From assembly GCA_002306375.1 (NCBI GenBank), contig DBRU01000019.1, positions 3,222-30,014 of the forward strand: a DNA stretch of 26,793 nt, read 5' to 3'. A program made the position numbers and the translations under genes. The notes below the pieces were generated by a model, which saw only the letters and a list, made by a program, of their open reading frames with translations, had not been told where the DNA came from and did no database searches. The DNA is from Faecalibacterium sp. UBA1360 (lineage in GTDB: Bacteria > Bacillota > Clostridia > Oscillospirales > Ruminococcaceae). Numbering within the stretch: position 1 is the first letter of the stretch; the number at the start of each line of letters is the position of its first letter. Below are positions 8,484-15,764 of the stretch, piece after piece.

Positions 8484-11272
8484 AGCCTGATCTTGCCTGG
8501 CTGACCGACCCCACGGTGTTCGCCGTCAACCGCCTGCCCGCCCGCTCGGACCATACCTGGCGCATCGACGGCCTTGCGCCCCGCCAGAGCCTGGACGGCG
8601 AATGGCGCTTTGCCTACAGCCCTTGCCCCGACGCCCGCCCCGCGGACTTTTACCGCCCCGAAGCCGACCTGAGCGCCTTCGGGTCCATCACGGTGCCCGG
8701 CCACATCGAGACCCAGGGCCACGGGCAGCTGCAATACATCAACACCATGTACCCCTGGGACGGCCGGCATTTTCTGCGCCCGCCCCAGATCGACCCCGCC
8801 GACGCCCCCGTGGGCAGCTATGTGAAGGACTTTGCCCTGGACCCGGCGTTGCAGGGGCGCAGCGTCCTTCTGCGCTTTGAAGGGGTGGAACAGGCCTTCT
8901 ACTGCTGGTGCAACGGCCGGTTCGTGGGGTACAGCGAGGATTCCTTCACCCCCGCCGAGTTCGACCTGACCCCCTTCCTGCACGAGGGCGCCAACCGCCT
9001 GTGCGTGGAGGTGCACAAGCGCAGCAGCGCGGCCTGGATCGAGGACCAGGACTTCTTCCGCTTTTTCGGCATCTTCCGCCCGGTGAGCCTGTGGGCTTTC
9101 GGACCCGTCCACCTGGAGGATCTGTGGCTGCGGGCGGGCCTTGCGCCCGACAACGCCACCGGCACCCTGGCCCCCCGCCTGCGCCTGCGGGGCGAAGCCG
9201 CCGTGGACTGCCGGGTGACAGGCCCCGACGGGGCGGTGCTGTACGACGCGCCCCTGGACCTGCACACCGAAGGGGAATACCGCTGCGCCGCGCCCATCCG
9301 CCTGGCGGGGGTGCGGCCCTGGTGCCACAAGGACCCGGCGCTCTACCGCGTGCGCCTGACCTTGCGGGACAAGGCCGGGCAGGTGCGGGAGACCGTGGAC
9401 TATGCCACGGGCTTCCGCCGGTTCGAGATGAAGGACGGGGTCATGTGCCTGAACGGCCAGCGCGTCTTTTTCAACGGCGTGAACCGCCACGAGTGGAACC
9501 CCGAGACCGGCCGGGCCATCGGCCCCGAGGACATGCGCCGGGCCATGCAGACCCTGCGCCGCAACAACATCAACGCCGTGCGCACCTGCCACTACCCCGA
9601 CCAGAGCCTGTGGTACGACCTGTGCGATGAAAACGGCATCTACATGATCGACGAGGCCAACCTGGAAAGCCACGGTTCCTGGCAGAAGATGGGGGCCGTG
9701 GAGCCCGGCTGGAACGTGCCGGGCAGCCTGCCCCAGTGGCGGGACTGCGTGGTGGACCGGGCCCGCAGCATGTTTGAGCGGGACAAAAACCACACGGCCG
9801 TGCTGATCTGGTCCTGCGGCAACGAGAGCTATGCCGGCGAGGACATCCGGGCCATGAGCCGCTTTTTCCACGAAAAGGATCCTTCCCGCCTGGTGCACTA
9901 CGAGGGCGTGTTCCACAACCGGGAATTTGACGACATCAGCGACATGGAATCCCGCATGTACGCCACGCCCCAGGACATCCGCGCCTATCTGCTGGCCGAT
10001 CCCGCCAAGCCCTTTATCCTGTGCGAGTACATGCACGACATGGGCAACAGCCTGGGCGGCATGGAAAGCTACATCCGCCTGGGCGAGGAGTTCGAGAAAT
10101 ACCAGGGCGGCTTTATCTGGGATTACATGGACCAGGCCCTGTGGCGCACCGACAGCCACGGACGCCGGGTGCTGGGCTATGGCGGCGATTTTGGCGAACG
10201 GCCCACCGACTACGCCTTCTGCGCCAACGGCATCGTGTTTGCCGACGGGACCGAGAAGCCCGCCATGCAGGAGGTGCGCTACTGGCACGCCGCCCCCGAC
10301 GCCCGCGCGGCCTTTGACGCGGCCAACGCCGCCGCGGCCCGCGCCGACGCCGATGCCCTGGCCGCCGAGGAAGCCGCCCGGGAAGCCGCCGGCCTGCGCC
10401 GCGCCGACCTGACCGTCATTGACGGGGACGTGAACCTGGGCGTGCAGGGGGACGGGTTCGAGGTGTTGTTCTCCTGGACCGAGGGCGGGCCCGTCAGCCT
10501 GCTGGCCCACGGGCGGCAGTGGCTGTACCGCGCGCCCCGGCCCGCCTTCTGGCGCGCCGCCACCGAAAACGACAAGGGCAACGGCTTTGCCGCGGCCAGC
10601 GCGGCCTGGATGGCCGCCGACGCTTTGTGCCGCTGCACAAAGCACGAAGTGCGCCAGCGTTCGCCCCGCCGCGTCACCGTGGCCTACGGGTTTGAAAGCC
10701 CCGCCGTGCCCGGCATGACCGCCTGGCTGTGCTACACGGTCACGGCCGAAGGCGCGCTGGAGGTGCGGGCCGAATACCACGGCGCCCCCGGCCTGCCCGA
10801 ACTGCCCTGCTTCGGCGTCAGGCTGACCACCCCCGACCCCGTGCAGCGGGTGGAATGGACCGGGCTTTCGGGCGAGACCTACCCCGACCGGTACAAGGGC
10901 GGGGCCTTCGGCCGCCATGCCCAGGCCCCCCACCTGCCCGCCTACCTGGTGCCCCAGGACTGCGGCTGCCACCTGAACACCCACCGCCTGCGCCTGTGCC
11001 GCCTGGGCCCCACGGGCCGGGGCGAGGGCGCGCTGGAAGTGGTCATGGCGGGCGAGCCCTTCGCCTTTTCGGCGCTGCCCTACACGGCGCTGGAGCTGGA
11101 GGCTGCCGACCACCGGGAGGACCTGGGCGTCCCCGCCCACACCCATCTGTGCCTGTACGCCGCCATGCGCGGGGTGGGGGGCATCGACAGCTGGGGCGCC
11201 GACGTGGAGGCCCCCTGGCATGTGAGCGGCGAGGCCGACCACGCCCTGAGGGTGCGGGTGCGGCTTTTGTAA
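8480..11272 (+). CDS. Glycoside hydrolase family 2, LacZ-like beta-galactosidase
   Basis: A 930-residue cytoplasmic GH2 enzyme. The order is LacZ-like: N-terminal jelly roll (about 40-210), Ig-like domain (to about 320), TIM barrel (about 325-605), and a C-terminal large beta domain (about 645-930). Landmarks are GVNRHEWNPETGRAIG, NAVRTCHYPDQSLWYDLCDE, the acid/base Glu449 in WSCGNES, and the nucleophile Glu516 in ILCEYMHDMGNS. Between the barrel and the last domain, where LacZ has a second Ig-like domain, there is only an Ala-rich, charged stretch (about 604-643), which accounts for the shorter length compared with the 1,023 residues of E. coli LacZ. It likely removes terminal galactose or a related beta-linked sugar from fragments made by the lyase; the true specificity is unproven. 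Confidence 0.9.
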   Translation: MKPDLAWLTDPTVFAVNRLPARSDHTWRIDGLAPRQSLDGEWRFAYSPCPDARPADFYRPEADLSAFGSITVPGHIETQGHGQLQYINTMYPWDGRHFLRPPQIDPADAPVGSYVKDFALDPALQGRSVLLRFEGVEQAFYCWCNGRFVGYSEDSFTPAEFDLTPFLHEGANRLCVEVHKRSSAAWIEDQDFFRFFGIFRPVSLWAFGPVHLEDLWLRAGLAPDNATGTLAPRLRLRGEAAVDCRVTGPDGAVLYDAPLDLHTEGEYRCAAPIRLAGVRPWCHKDPALYRVRLTLRDKAGQVRETVDYATGFRRFEMKDGVMCLNGQRVFFNGVNRHEWNPETGRAIGPEDMRRAMQTLRRNNINAVRTCHYPDQSLWYDLCDENGIYMIDEANLESHGSWQKMGAVEPGWNVPGSLPQWRDCVVDRARSMFERDKNHTAVLIWSCGNESYAGEDIRAMSRFFHEKDPSRLVHYEGVFHNREFDDISDMESRMYATPQDIRAYLLADPAKPFILCEYMHDMGNSLGGMESYIRLGEEFEKYQGGFIWDYMDQALWRTDSHGRRVLGYGGDFGERPTDYAFCANGIVFADGTEKPAMQEVRYWHAAPDARAAFDAANAAAARADADALAAEEAAREAAGLRRADLTVIDGDVNLGVQGDGFEVLFSWTEGGPVSLLAHGRQWLYRAPRPAFWRAATENDKGNGFAAASAAWMAADALCRCTKHEVRQRSPRRVTVAYGFESPAVPGMTAWLCYTVTAEGALEVRAEYHGAPGLPELPCFGVRLTTPDPVQRVEWTGLSGETYPDRYKGGAFGRHAQAPHLPAYLVPQDCGCHLNTHRLRLCRLGPTGRGEGALEVVMAGEPFAFSALPYTALELEAADHREDLGVPAHTHLCLYAAMRGVGGIDSWGADVEAPWHVSGEADHALRVRVRLL

Positions 11273-11299
11273 GGCCGGTTTTTGCCGGGCACATTTCTC

Positions 11300-11346
11300 T
11301 TTGGGCCCCGCGCGGTGCGCGGGGCCCAAAGTCTTGTTCTTTTTTT
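11300..11346 (+). terminator. Rho-independent terminator after the GH2 gene
   Basis: A perfect 14-bp stem (11300-11313 with 11317-11330) closes on a GGT loop and is followed by GTCTTGTTCTTTTTTTT. It begins 27 bases after the GH2 stop and ends the kinase-to-GH2 operon. Confidence 0.93.
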
Positions 11347-11430
11347 CCGCCCTTTGCCCGGGAAATACATCCCCGTCCCCCGCCGCCAAAAAAAGTACGC
11401 ACAGGGGCGGCATTTTGCCCTTCAAAGGCC

Positions 11431-11459
11431 TTGCCCGGGCGGCCGAAATGTGGTATAGT
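11431..11459 (+). promoter_or_regulatory. Sigma-A-type promoter for the transporter gene
   Basis: TTGCCC (11431-11436) and TATAGT (11454-11459) are 17 bases apart, and a TG one base before the -10 (11451-11452) makes it an extended -10. The transporter start is about 50 bases downstream. This separates the gene from the preceding, terminated operon. Confidence 0.75.
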
Positions 11460-11511
11460 CGTTTACGCCGCGGCGGCGCTGCCCGCCCGGCAGGAGAGGA
11501 AGAATCAAGAC

Positions 11512-12636
11512 ATGAATGGCAAGATTGCCCTGCAAACCTGTGTGCGCGCCGCCAAAGGCGAGGTCGTGCTGGTGGCCGCCGTGGCCCTGGCGTTGGTATC
11601 GGCCTTTTTTGTGCCGCCGGACGCCGAGTACATCGGCTACATAGACTGGAACACCATCACGCTGCTGTTCAGCCTGATGGCCGTGACCAAAAGCCTGCAA
11701 AGCCTGGGGGCCTTTGACCGGCTGGGCGCGGCGCTGCTGCGCCGCACCACCGGCACCCGCCAGATGATGCTGGTGCTGGTGTTTTTACCCTTTGTGTTCA
11801 GCATGCTGATCACCAACGACGTGGCGCTGATCACCTTTGTGCCCTTTGGCATGACCGTGCTGCGCCTGGCGGACTGCCGCTGCCTGGTCACCCCGCTGGT
11901 GGTGTTGCAGACGCTGGCCGCCAACCTGGGCAGCATGCTCACGCCCATGGGCAACCCCCAGAACCTGTACCTGTACACCAAGTCGGGCATGGGGTTCGGG
12001 GCCTTCTGCACCCTGATGCTGCCCTATGTGGCGATGTCGGCCCTGTGCCTGGCCCTGCTGGCCGGGCGCGGGCCCAGCCTGCCCGTGCAGCCCGTGGCCC
12101 TGCACGCCGCCGACGCCGACAAAAAGGCCCTGGCCGTGTGCGGCATCGGCTTCGCCCTGTGCCTTTTGAGCATCCTCAAGCTGCTGCCCGCCCCGGTGGT
12201 GGCCCTGGTCACGGCGGTGTGGCTGGTGCTGCGGGACCGCCGGACCCTGGCGCGCATCGACTATGCCCTGCTGGGCACCTTTGCGGGGTTCTTTGTGTTC
12301 ATCGGCAACATGGGGCGCATCCCCTGGTTCCGGGAGCTCATCGCCTCGGTGCTCACGGGGCACGAACTCATCGCCGGGGTGGTGTCCAGCCAGATCATCA
12401 GCAACGTGCCGGCGGCGCTGCTGCTGTCCGGGTACAGCAGCCAGTGGAAGGCCCTGATCGTGGGGTGCAACCTGGGCGGCCTGGGCACGCTGATCGCCTC
12501 GATGGCCAGCCTGATCTCCTACAAGCTGGTGGCCCGGGAATATCCCGACGAACGGGGCGGCTACTTTGCCCGGTTCACGGTGTACAACATCGCCATGCTG
12601 GCCTTGCTGCTGGCCCTGGCCGCGGTGCTGGGTTGA
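11512..12636 (+). CDS. SLC13/ArsB-superfamily transporter (anion or dicarboxylate type)
   Basis: A 374-residue integral membrane protein with about ten hydrophobic helices. The ATG at 11512 follows GGAGAGGAAG. It shows the two inverted-repeat hairpin signatures of the ion transporter superfamily: ITNDVALITFVPF (Asn102, Asp103) in the first half and ISNVPAALLLS (Asn298) in the second, plus LTPMGNPQN (143-151), close to the PxGNPxN motif of SLC13/ArsB members. It is somewhat short for the family. Substrates in this superfamily include citrate, succinate, sulfate and arsenite, and none can be chosen from sequence alone. It has its own promoter. It ends 107 bases before the Pel-like operon with no terminator between, so read-through into that operon is possible. 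Confidence 0.8.
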   Translation: MNGKIALQTCVRAAKGEVVLVAAVALALVSAFFVPPDAEYIGYIDWNTITLLFSLMAVTKSLQSLGAFDRLGAALLRRTTGTRQMMLVLVFLPFVFSMLITNDVALITFVPFGMTVLRLADCRCLVTPLVVLQTLAANLGSMLTPMGNPQNLYLYTKSGMGFGAFCTLMLPYVAMSALCLALLAGRGPSLPVQPVALHAADADKKALAVCGIGFALCLLSILKLLPAPVVALVTAVWLVLRDRRTLARIDYALLGTFAGFFVFIGNMGRIPWFRELIASVLTGHELIAGVVSSQIISNVPAALLLSGYSSQWKALIVGCNLGGLGTLIASMASLISYKLVAREYPDERGGYFARFTVYNIAMLALLLALAAVLG

Positions 12637-12660
12637 TCGGCCAGCCCGCATGCGAAAAAT
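12633..12660 (+). promoter_or_regulatory. Weak candidate promoter for the Pel-like operon
   Basis: TTGATC (12633-12638) and AAAAAT (12655-12660) with a 16-base gap each match four of six consensus positions. It is the best candidate seen in the 107-base gap, but the match is modest and the operon might instead be read from the 11431 promoter. Confidence 0.25.
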
Positions 12661-12678
12661 GTCCGCACCTGTCCAAAA

Positions 12679-12737
12679 GGCAGATGCTCCGGTCGCCCGC
12701 CGGTGTATCTGCCCCGCCGGGCAAATTTGCGGGGAGG
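12679..12737 (+). promoter_or_regulatory. Leader with two overlapping hairpins including the RBS of the pelD-like gene
   Basis: Hairpin A pairs GGCAGAT (12679-12685) with ATCTGCC (12707-12713), with an inner CCGG/CCGG pair at 12689-12692 and 12700-12703. Hairpin B pairs CCCCGC (12712-12717) with GCGGGG (12729-12734), which includes part of the GGGGAGG ribosome binding site (12731-12737); its loop contains the palindrome GCAAATTTGC. The two hairpins share bases 12712-12713, so they cannot both form fully. This could control translation of the first gene of the operon. Sequence pattern only; it matches no riboswitch class I know. Confidence 0.4.
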
Positions 12738-12743
12738 TTCTGA

Positions 12744-14867
12744 ATGAAACTGATCTACATTGGCGACAGGGACGCGCTGGCCAGGGCCTTTATTGAAAAA
12801 GCCAACAAGGAAGGTCACGACACCTACTTTTTGTCTGACACCGACTTTTCCGGTGGGTCCATGCCCGCCCACCTGAAATACCGCTATTATCGCCTGTGCA
12901 AAAAAGACGCCCTGCTGAACAAGGTGTTTGACTCCATCATGCCGGACGCCGTGGTGTTTGCGGGGGATATGCCCATGCGCCGGGAATGCCGCTGGAATGA
13001 AAGCTATTTGCAGCTATTGTCCCGCATTTTGTCCCAGACCGTGCGCGTTGGGGCCGACCGGTTCGTCTACCTGTCCAGCCACGAGGTGTACGGCCGGGGC
13101 ACGGCTCCCTTTGCCGAGGACGACCTCACCGACCCCACCAGCGAAAAGGGCCTGCTGATGGCCCAGGGCGAATACATGGTAGAACAGTTCGCCAAGTTTT
13201 ATGACATCCGGGTCACGATCCTGCGCGCCTCCCAGCTGTATGGGGAAGCATGCAGCGAAGAGGACACAGACTTTCTGAGCTGCTTCATCCGCGAGCTGAA
13301 AGCCGGCGGCACCTTGCAGTTCAACGAGGCCGAGGTGCTACAACCCCTGCACGTGGACGATTTTGCCGAGGCCATCAAGCGGGTGCTGGAACTGAACGAA
13401 GGCGGCGTGTACAACGCGGGTGGCAGTTTTTCCATGACGGCCGGCGAGGTATACGAACAGCTGCAACACTGCTTTGGCACCCAGGCCATCCTGACCCCCT
13501 GCCATGGCGCCCCCGGCGCCGCCATCAACAGCGACAAGCTCAAGCAGCGCACCGAGTGGGTGGACCTGAAACGCCTGGGCACCTATCTGGATTCCGGGAC
13601 GCTGCAATATCGCCCGGTGCCCCGCAAGGCGGACCGGACCGGCCGCCGGCTTCCCGAAGGGCTGCGCCGCACGCTGGAAAACCTGCTGCTCTTCGCCTTG
13701 TTTTTCGGGGCATATCAGTGGACCAGAGACCACAGCCTGTTTTCTCAGATAGACTGGCTCTTGACCTATGTGACGGTGATCTCGCTGTTCTTCGGGCTGC
13801 GTCAGGGCGCCCTGAGCGTGTTCCTGGCCGTGGGGGGATACCTGTTCGTCCAGGACCTGAACGTGTTGGAGATGACCAACTTCTATTCCTACGCCCAGAG
13901 CATCCTGACCATCGTCAGCTTCATCTTCTTCGGCATCGTGATCGGCTACACCGCCGACACCCTGCGCGAAGAACTGCGGGATACCCGCAAGGGTTATGCC
14001 ATGTTGCAGGATGACTTTACCAAATTGCAGGAGATCAACCGCCAGAACGTCCTGATCAAAAACGAATACGAAAAACGGCTGCTGGATTCCCGCCAGAGCA
14101 TCCCCCAGCTGTATGCCATGATCGAGCGGCTGATGGTCTTGTCCCCCGACCGCATTTTTATGGAACTGTTGCAGGTGATCGCTGAGCTGATCGACACCCA
14201 GACCGTGGCTGTGTACGCCGCCAACCCGGAAAGTTCCTATCTGCGCCTGATCACCGCCCTGTCGGAGGATTCGGCCGTGTCCGGCAAGTCGTGGAACATC
14301 GCGCCGTACGCAAAGCTGCGGGCCGCCGTGGAACAGGGCGAACTGTACCGCGGAAACACCTGGGAAAACGAGCCTGCCGTGGTGCTGCCCGTGCAGTACC
14401 GCAGTCAGACCATCGCGGTGGTCGTGGTGCGCAAGCTGGCGTTCACCAGCTGCACGCTGTACCACATGAACCTGCTGAAGACCGTCGGGCTGCTGATCTC
14501 GGAAGCAGTGGCCCGGGCCATGGATTATGAAACGCTCACCGCCGCCGCCCGCTGCGTGGACGATACCTTTATCCTGAAAGCCGAGCCCTTCCGGGAGGCG
14601 GTGCGCATCGCTGCCGAAAAGAAAGAAAATGGCCTGGCGGACAGCTGCGTGCTGCGCCTGGCCGTGCAGGGGACGCCCCGTGCCGTCACCGAAAAACTGG
14701 GCACGGTGTTCCGCACCGTTGACCAGCTGGGCACCGACGGCAAGGGCGGGTATTATGTGCTGCTGAACAACACCGGCGAAGAGGACGCCCGCACCGTGCA
14801 GGACCGTCTGCTGGAACAGGGGATCAAGAGTCAGGTGCAGGCCATGTCCGCCCTGACAGAGGTGTAA
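12744..14867 (+). CDS. pelD: PelD-like c-di-GMP receptor fused to an N-terminal SDR epimerase-like domain
   Basis: A 707-residue fusion, first gene of the operon, starting 6 bases after GGGGAGG. Residues 1-300 resemble an extended SDR/NAD-dependent epimerase (VYLSSHEVYG, 108-117; TILRASQLYGEA; LHVDDFAEAI). The glycine-rich nucleotide motif is poor (IGDRDALAR), and the YxxxK positions appear to be Met139 and Glu143, so catalysis is doubtful. Then come four membrane helices (about 310-403), a coiled-coil-like linker (405-455), a GAF-like domain (455-590) and a degenerate GGDEF domain (595-700) with GGYYV (668-672) in place of GGDEF. RTVD (657-660) fits the RxxD c-di-GMP inhibitory site used by PelD for binding. 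By analogy with Pseudomonas PelD it should bind c-di-GMP at the membrane and switch on the PelF synthase. The PelD assignment rests on architecture plus the neighbouring PelF and PelG. Confidence 0.82.
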   Translation: MKLIYIGDRDALARAFIEKANKEGHDTYFLSDTDFSGGSMPAHLKYRYYRLCKKDALLNKVFDSIMPDAVVFAGDMPMRRECRWNESYLQLLSRILSQTVRVGADRFVYLSSHEVYGRGTAPFAEDDLTDPTSEKGLLMAQGEYMVEQFAKFYDIRVTILRASQLYGEACSEEDTDFLSCFIRELKAGGTLQFNEAEVLQPLHVDDFAEAIKRVLELNEGGVYNAGGSFSMTAGEVYEQLQHCFGTQAILTPCHGAPGAAINSDKLKQRTEWVDLKRLGTYLDSGTLQYRPVPRKADRTGRRLPEGLRRTLENLLLFALFFGAYQWTRDHSLFSQIDWLLTYVTVISLFFGLRQGALSVFLAVGGYLFVQDLNVLEMTNFYSYAQSILTIVSFIFFGIVIGYTADTLREELRDTRKGYAMLQDDFTKLQEINRQNVLIKNEYEKRLLDSRQSIPQLYAMIERLMVLSPDRIFMELLQVIAELIDTQTVAVYAANPESSYLRLITALSEDSAVSGKSWNIAPYAKLRAAVEQGELYRGNTWENEPAVVLPVQYRSQTIAVVVVRKLAFTSCTLYHMNLLKTVGLLISEAVARAMDYETLTAAARCVDDTFILKAEPFREAVRIAAEKKENGLADSCVLRLAVQGTPRAVTEKLGTVFRTVDQLGTDGKGGYYVLLNNTGEEDARTVQDRLLEQGIKSQVQAMSALTEV

Positions 14868-14870
14868 AGT

Positions 14871-15761
14871 ATGGAAACGATGATCCTAGCCGTGATCGCC
14901 GTCAACACGCTGTGCGCCGCGCTGTATGCGCTGCACTGCCTGCGCGGCGGGCAAAACCCCGGCATCGCGCTGTTTTTTGCGTTTTTGCCGGTGGCCGGCT
15001 TCCTGTTTTACTTTGTGCCCCGGCGTCTGCAAAAGAGCTTTTTTAAGGTGCACTATGACCGGGATTCGCTGGTCAAGCGCCTGTCCATCGAAAAAGGTGC
15101 CGAGGAAGTGGACCTGGAAAAAGCGCTGAACATCGTGCCTGTCAAGGACGCCATGGCCGTCAGCGCCAATGCCGACAAGCGCGCGCTGCTGCTGGACCAG
15201 CTGCGCAAGGACATACGCACCAACTACAAGGAACTGCTGCCGGCCGAGGCGGACCTGGACTCAGAGTCGGCCCATTATGTGGCTGCTGCCAAGATGGAAG
15301 TCTATTCGATCCACCAGAAGGCTCTGGCACGGGCATTCCAGGCCTACGCCGGGCAGCCAGATGACAGCGAGGCCCTGGGCGCCGTGCTGGACGCCCTGGC
15401 TGAACTGGTGGACAGCGACCTGCTGTCCGTGCGCGAGCGGGACATCTACAAGGGCAAGTACTGCACCTGCGTGCAGGCCCATCTGGTGCGCCGTCCCGAC
15501 GGTGTGGACCCGGCCCGGCTGGCGCGGCACCTGTGCTATCTGGTGGACCTGCACCGGGAGCAGGAAGCCCAAGCGCTGTGGCAGGAACAGTACGACCGGC
15601 TGCGCCAGGAGGCCTGTTACATGAAAATGATGGCCCTGTTCTATGAACAGGGGGACAAGGCGCGGTTTGAGGAATGCATCCGTCAGCTACAGGCCGACAC
15701 TTCGGTGCGCTTGTCGGCCCAGGGCTTGCAGCAGCTACGCTTCTGGCTGGAAAGGAACTGA
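14871..15761 (+). CDS. pelE: PelE-like membrane protein with helical repeat domain
   Basis: A 296-residue protein starting 3 bases after the PelD-like stop. Two membrane helices (about 3-23 and 30-49) are followed by a basic stretch and a soluble, almost wholly helical region. Its last part (from about 215: HREQEAQALWQEQYDRL, YMKMMALFYEQGDKARFEEC) looks like TPR repeats. Pseudomonas PelE has the same plan, with membrane helices then TPRs, and works with PelD, PelF and PelG in the inner-membrane synthase complex. The call depends mainly on architecture and position directly after a PelD-like gene; sequence identity is likely low. Confidence 0.65.
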   Translation: METMILAVIAVNTLCAALYALHCLRGGQNPGIALFFAFLPVAGFLFYFVPRRLQKSFFKVHYDRDSLVKRLSIEKGAEEVDLEKALNIVPVKDAMAVSANADKRALLLDQLRKDIRTNYKELLPAEADLDSESAHYVAAAKMEVYSIHQKALARAFQAYAGQPDDSEALGAVLDALAELVDSDLLSVRERDIYKGKYCTCVQAHLVRRPDGVDPARLARHLCYLVDLHREQEAQALWQEQYDRLRQEACYMKMMALFYEQGDKARFEECIRQLQADTSVRLSAQGLQQLRFWLERN

Positions 15762-15764
15762 TCT

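Noticed and set aside
8261..11425. A 1,054-residue open frame on the minus strand opposite the GH2 gene (similar long antisense frames at 75-2606, 2699-4381, 5714-7345 and 16923-18917).
   Set aside because: They are rich in Gly, His, Val and Gln, as expected from the complement of GC-rich coding sequence, have no recognisable domain, and lie opposite well-supported genes.
11512..12636. The SLC13/ArsB-like transporter as part of the Pel-like operon.
   Set aside because: It has its own promoter, a 107-base gap to the next gene and no known role in Pel systems. Read-through remains possible, so it is kept as a separate gene.
12637..12743. A c-di-GMP riboswitch in the Pel-like operon leader.
   Set aside because: The gap is only 107 bases and I could not find the conserved core of the c-di-GMP-I or c-di-GMP-II classes. 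Only the unclassified overlapping hairpins are reported.
13074..13094. Tyr116 in SSHEVYG as the catalytic Tyr of an active epimerase.
   Set aside because: In extended SDRs the Tyr of this VYG motif is not the catalytic one; the YxxxK lies about 25 residues later, where Met and Glu are found.
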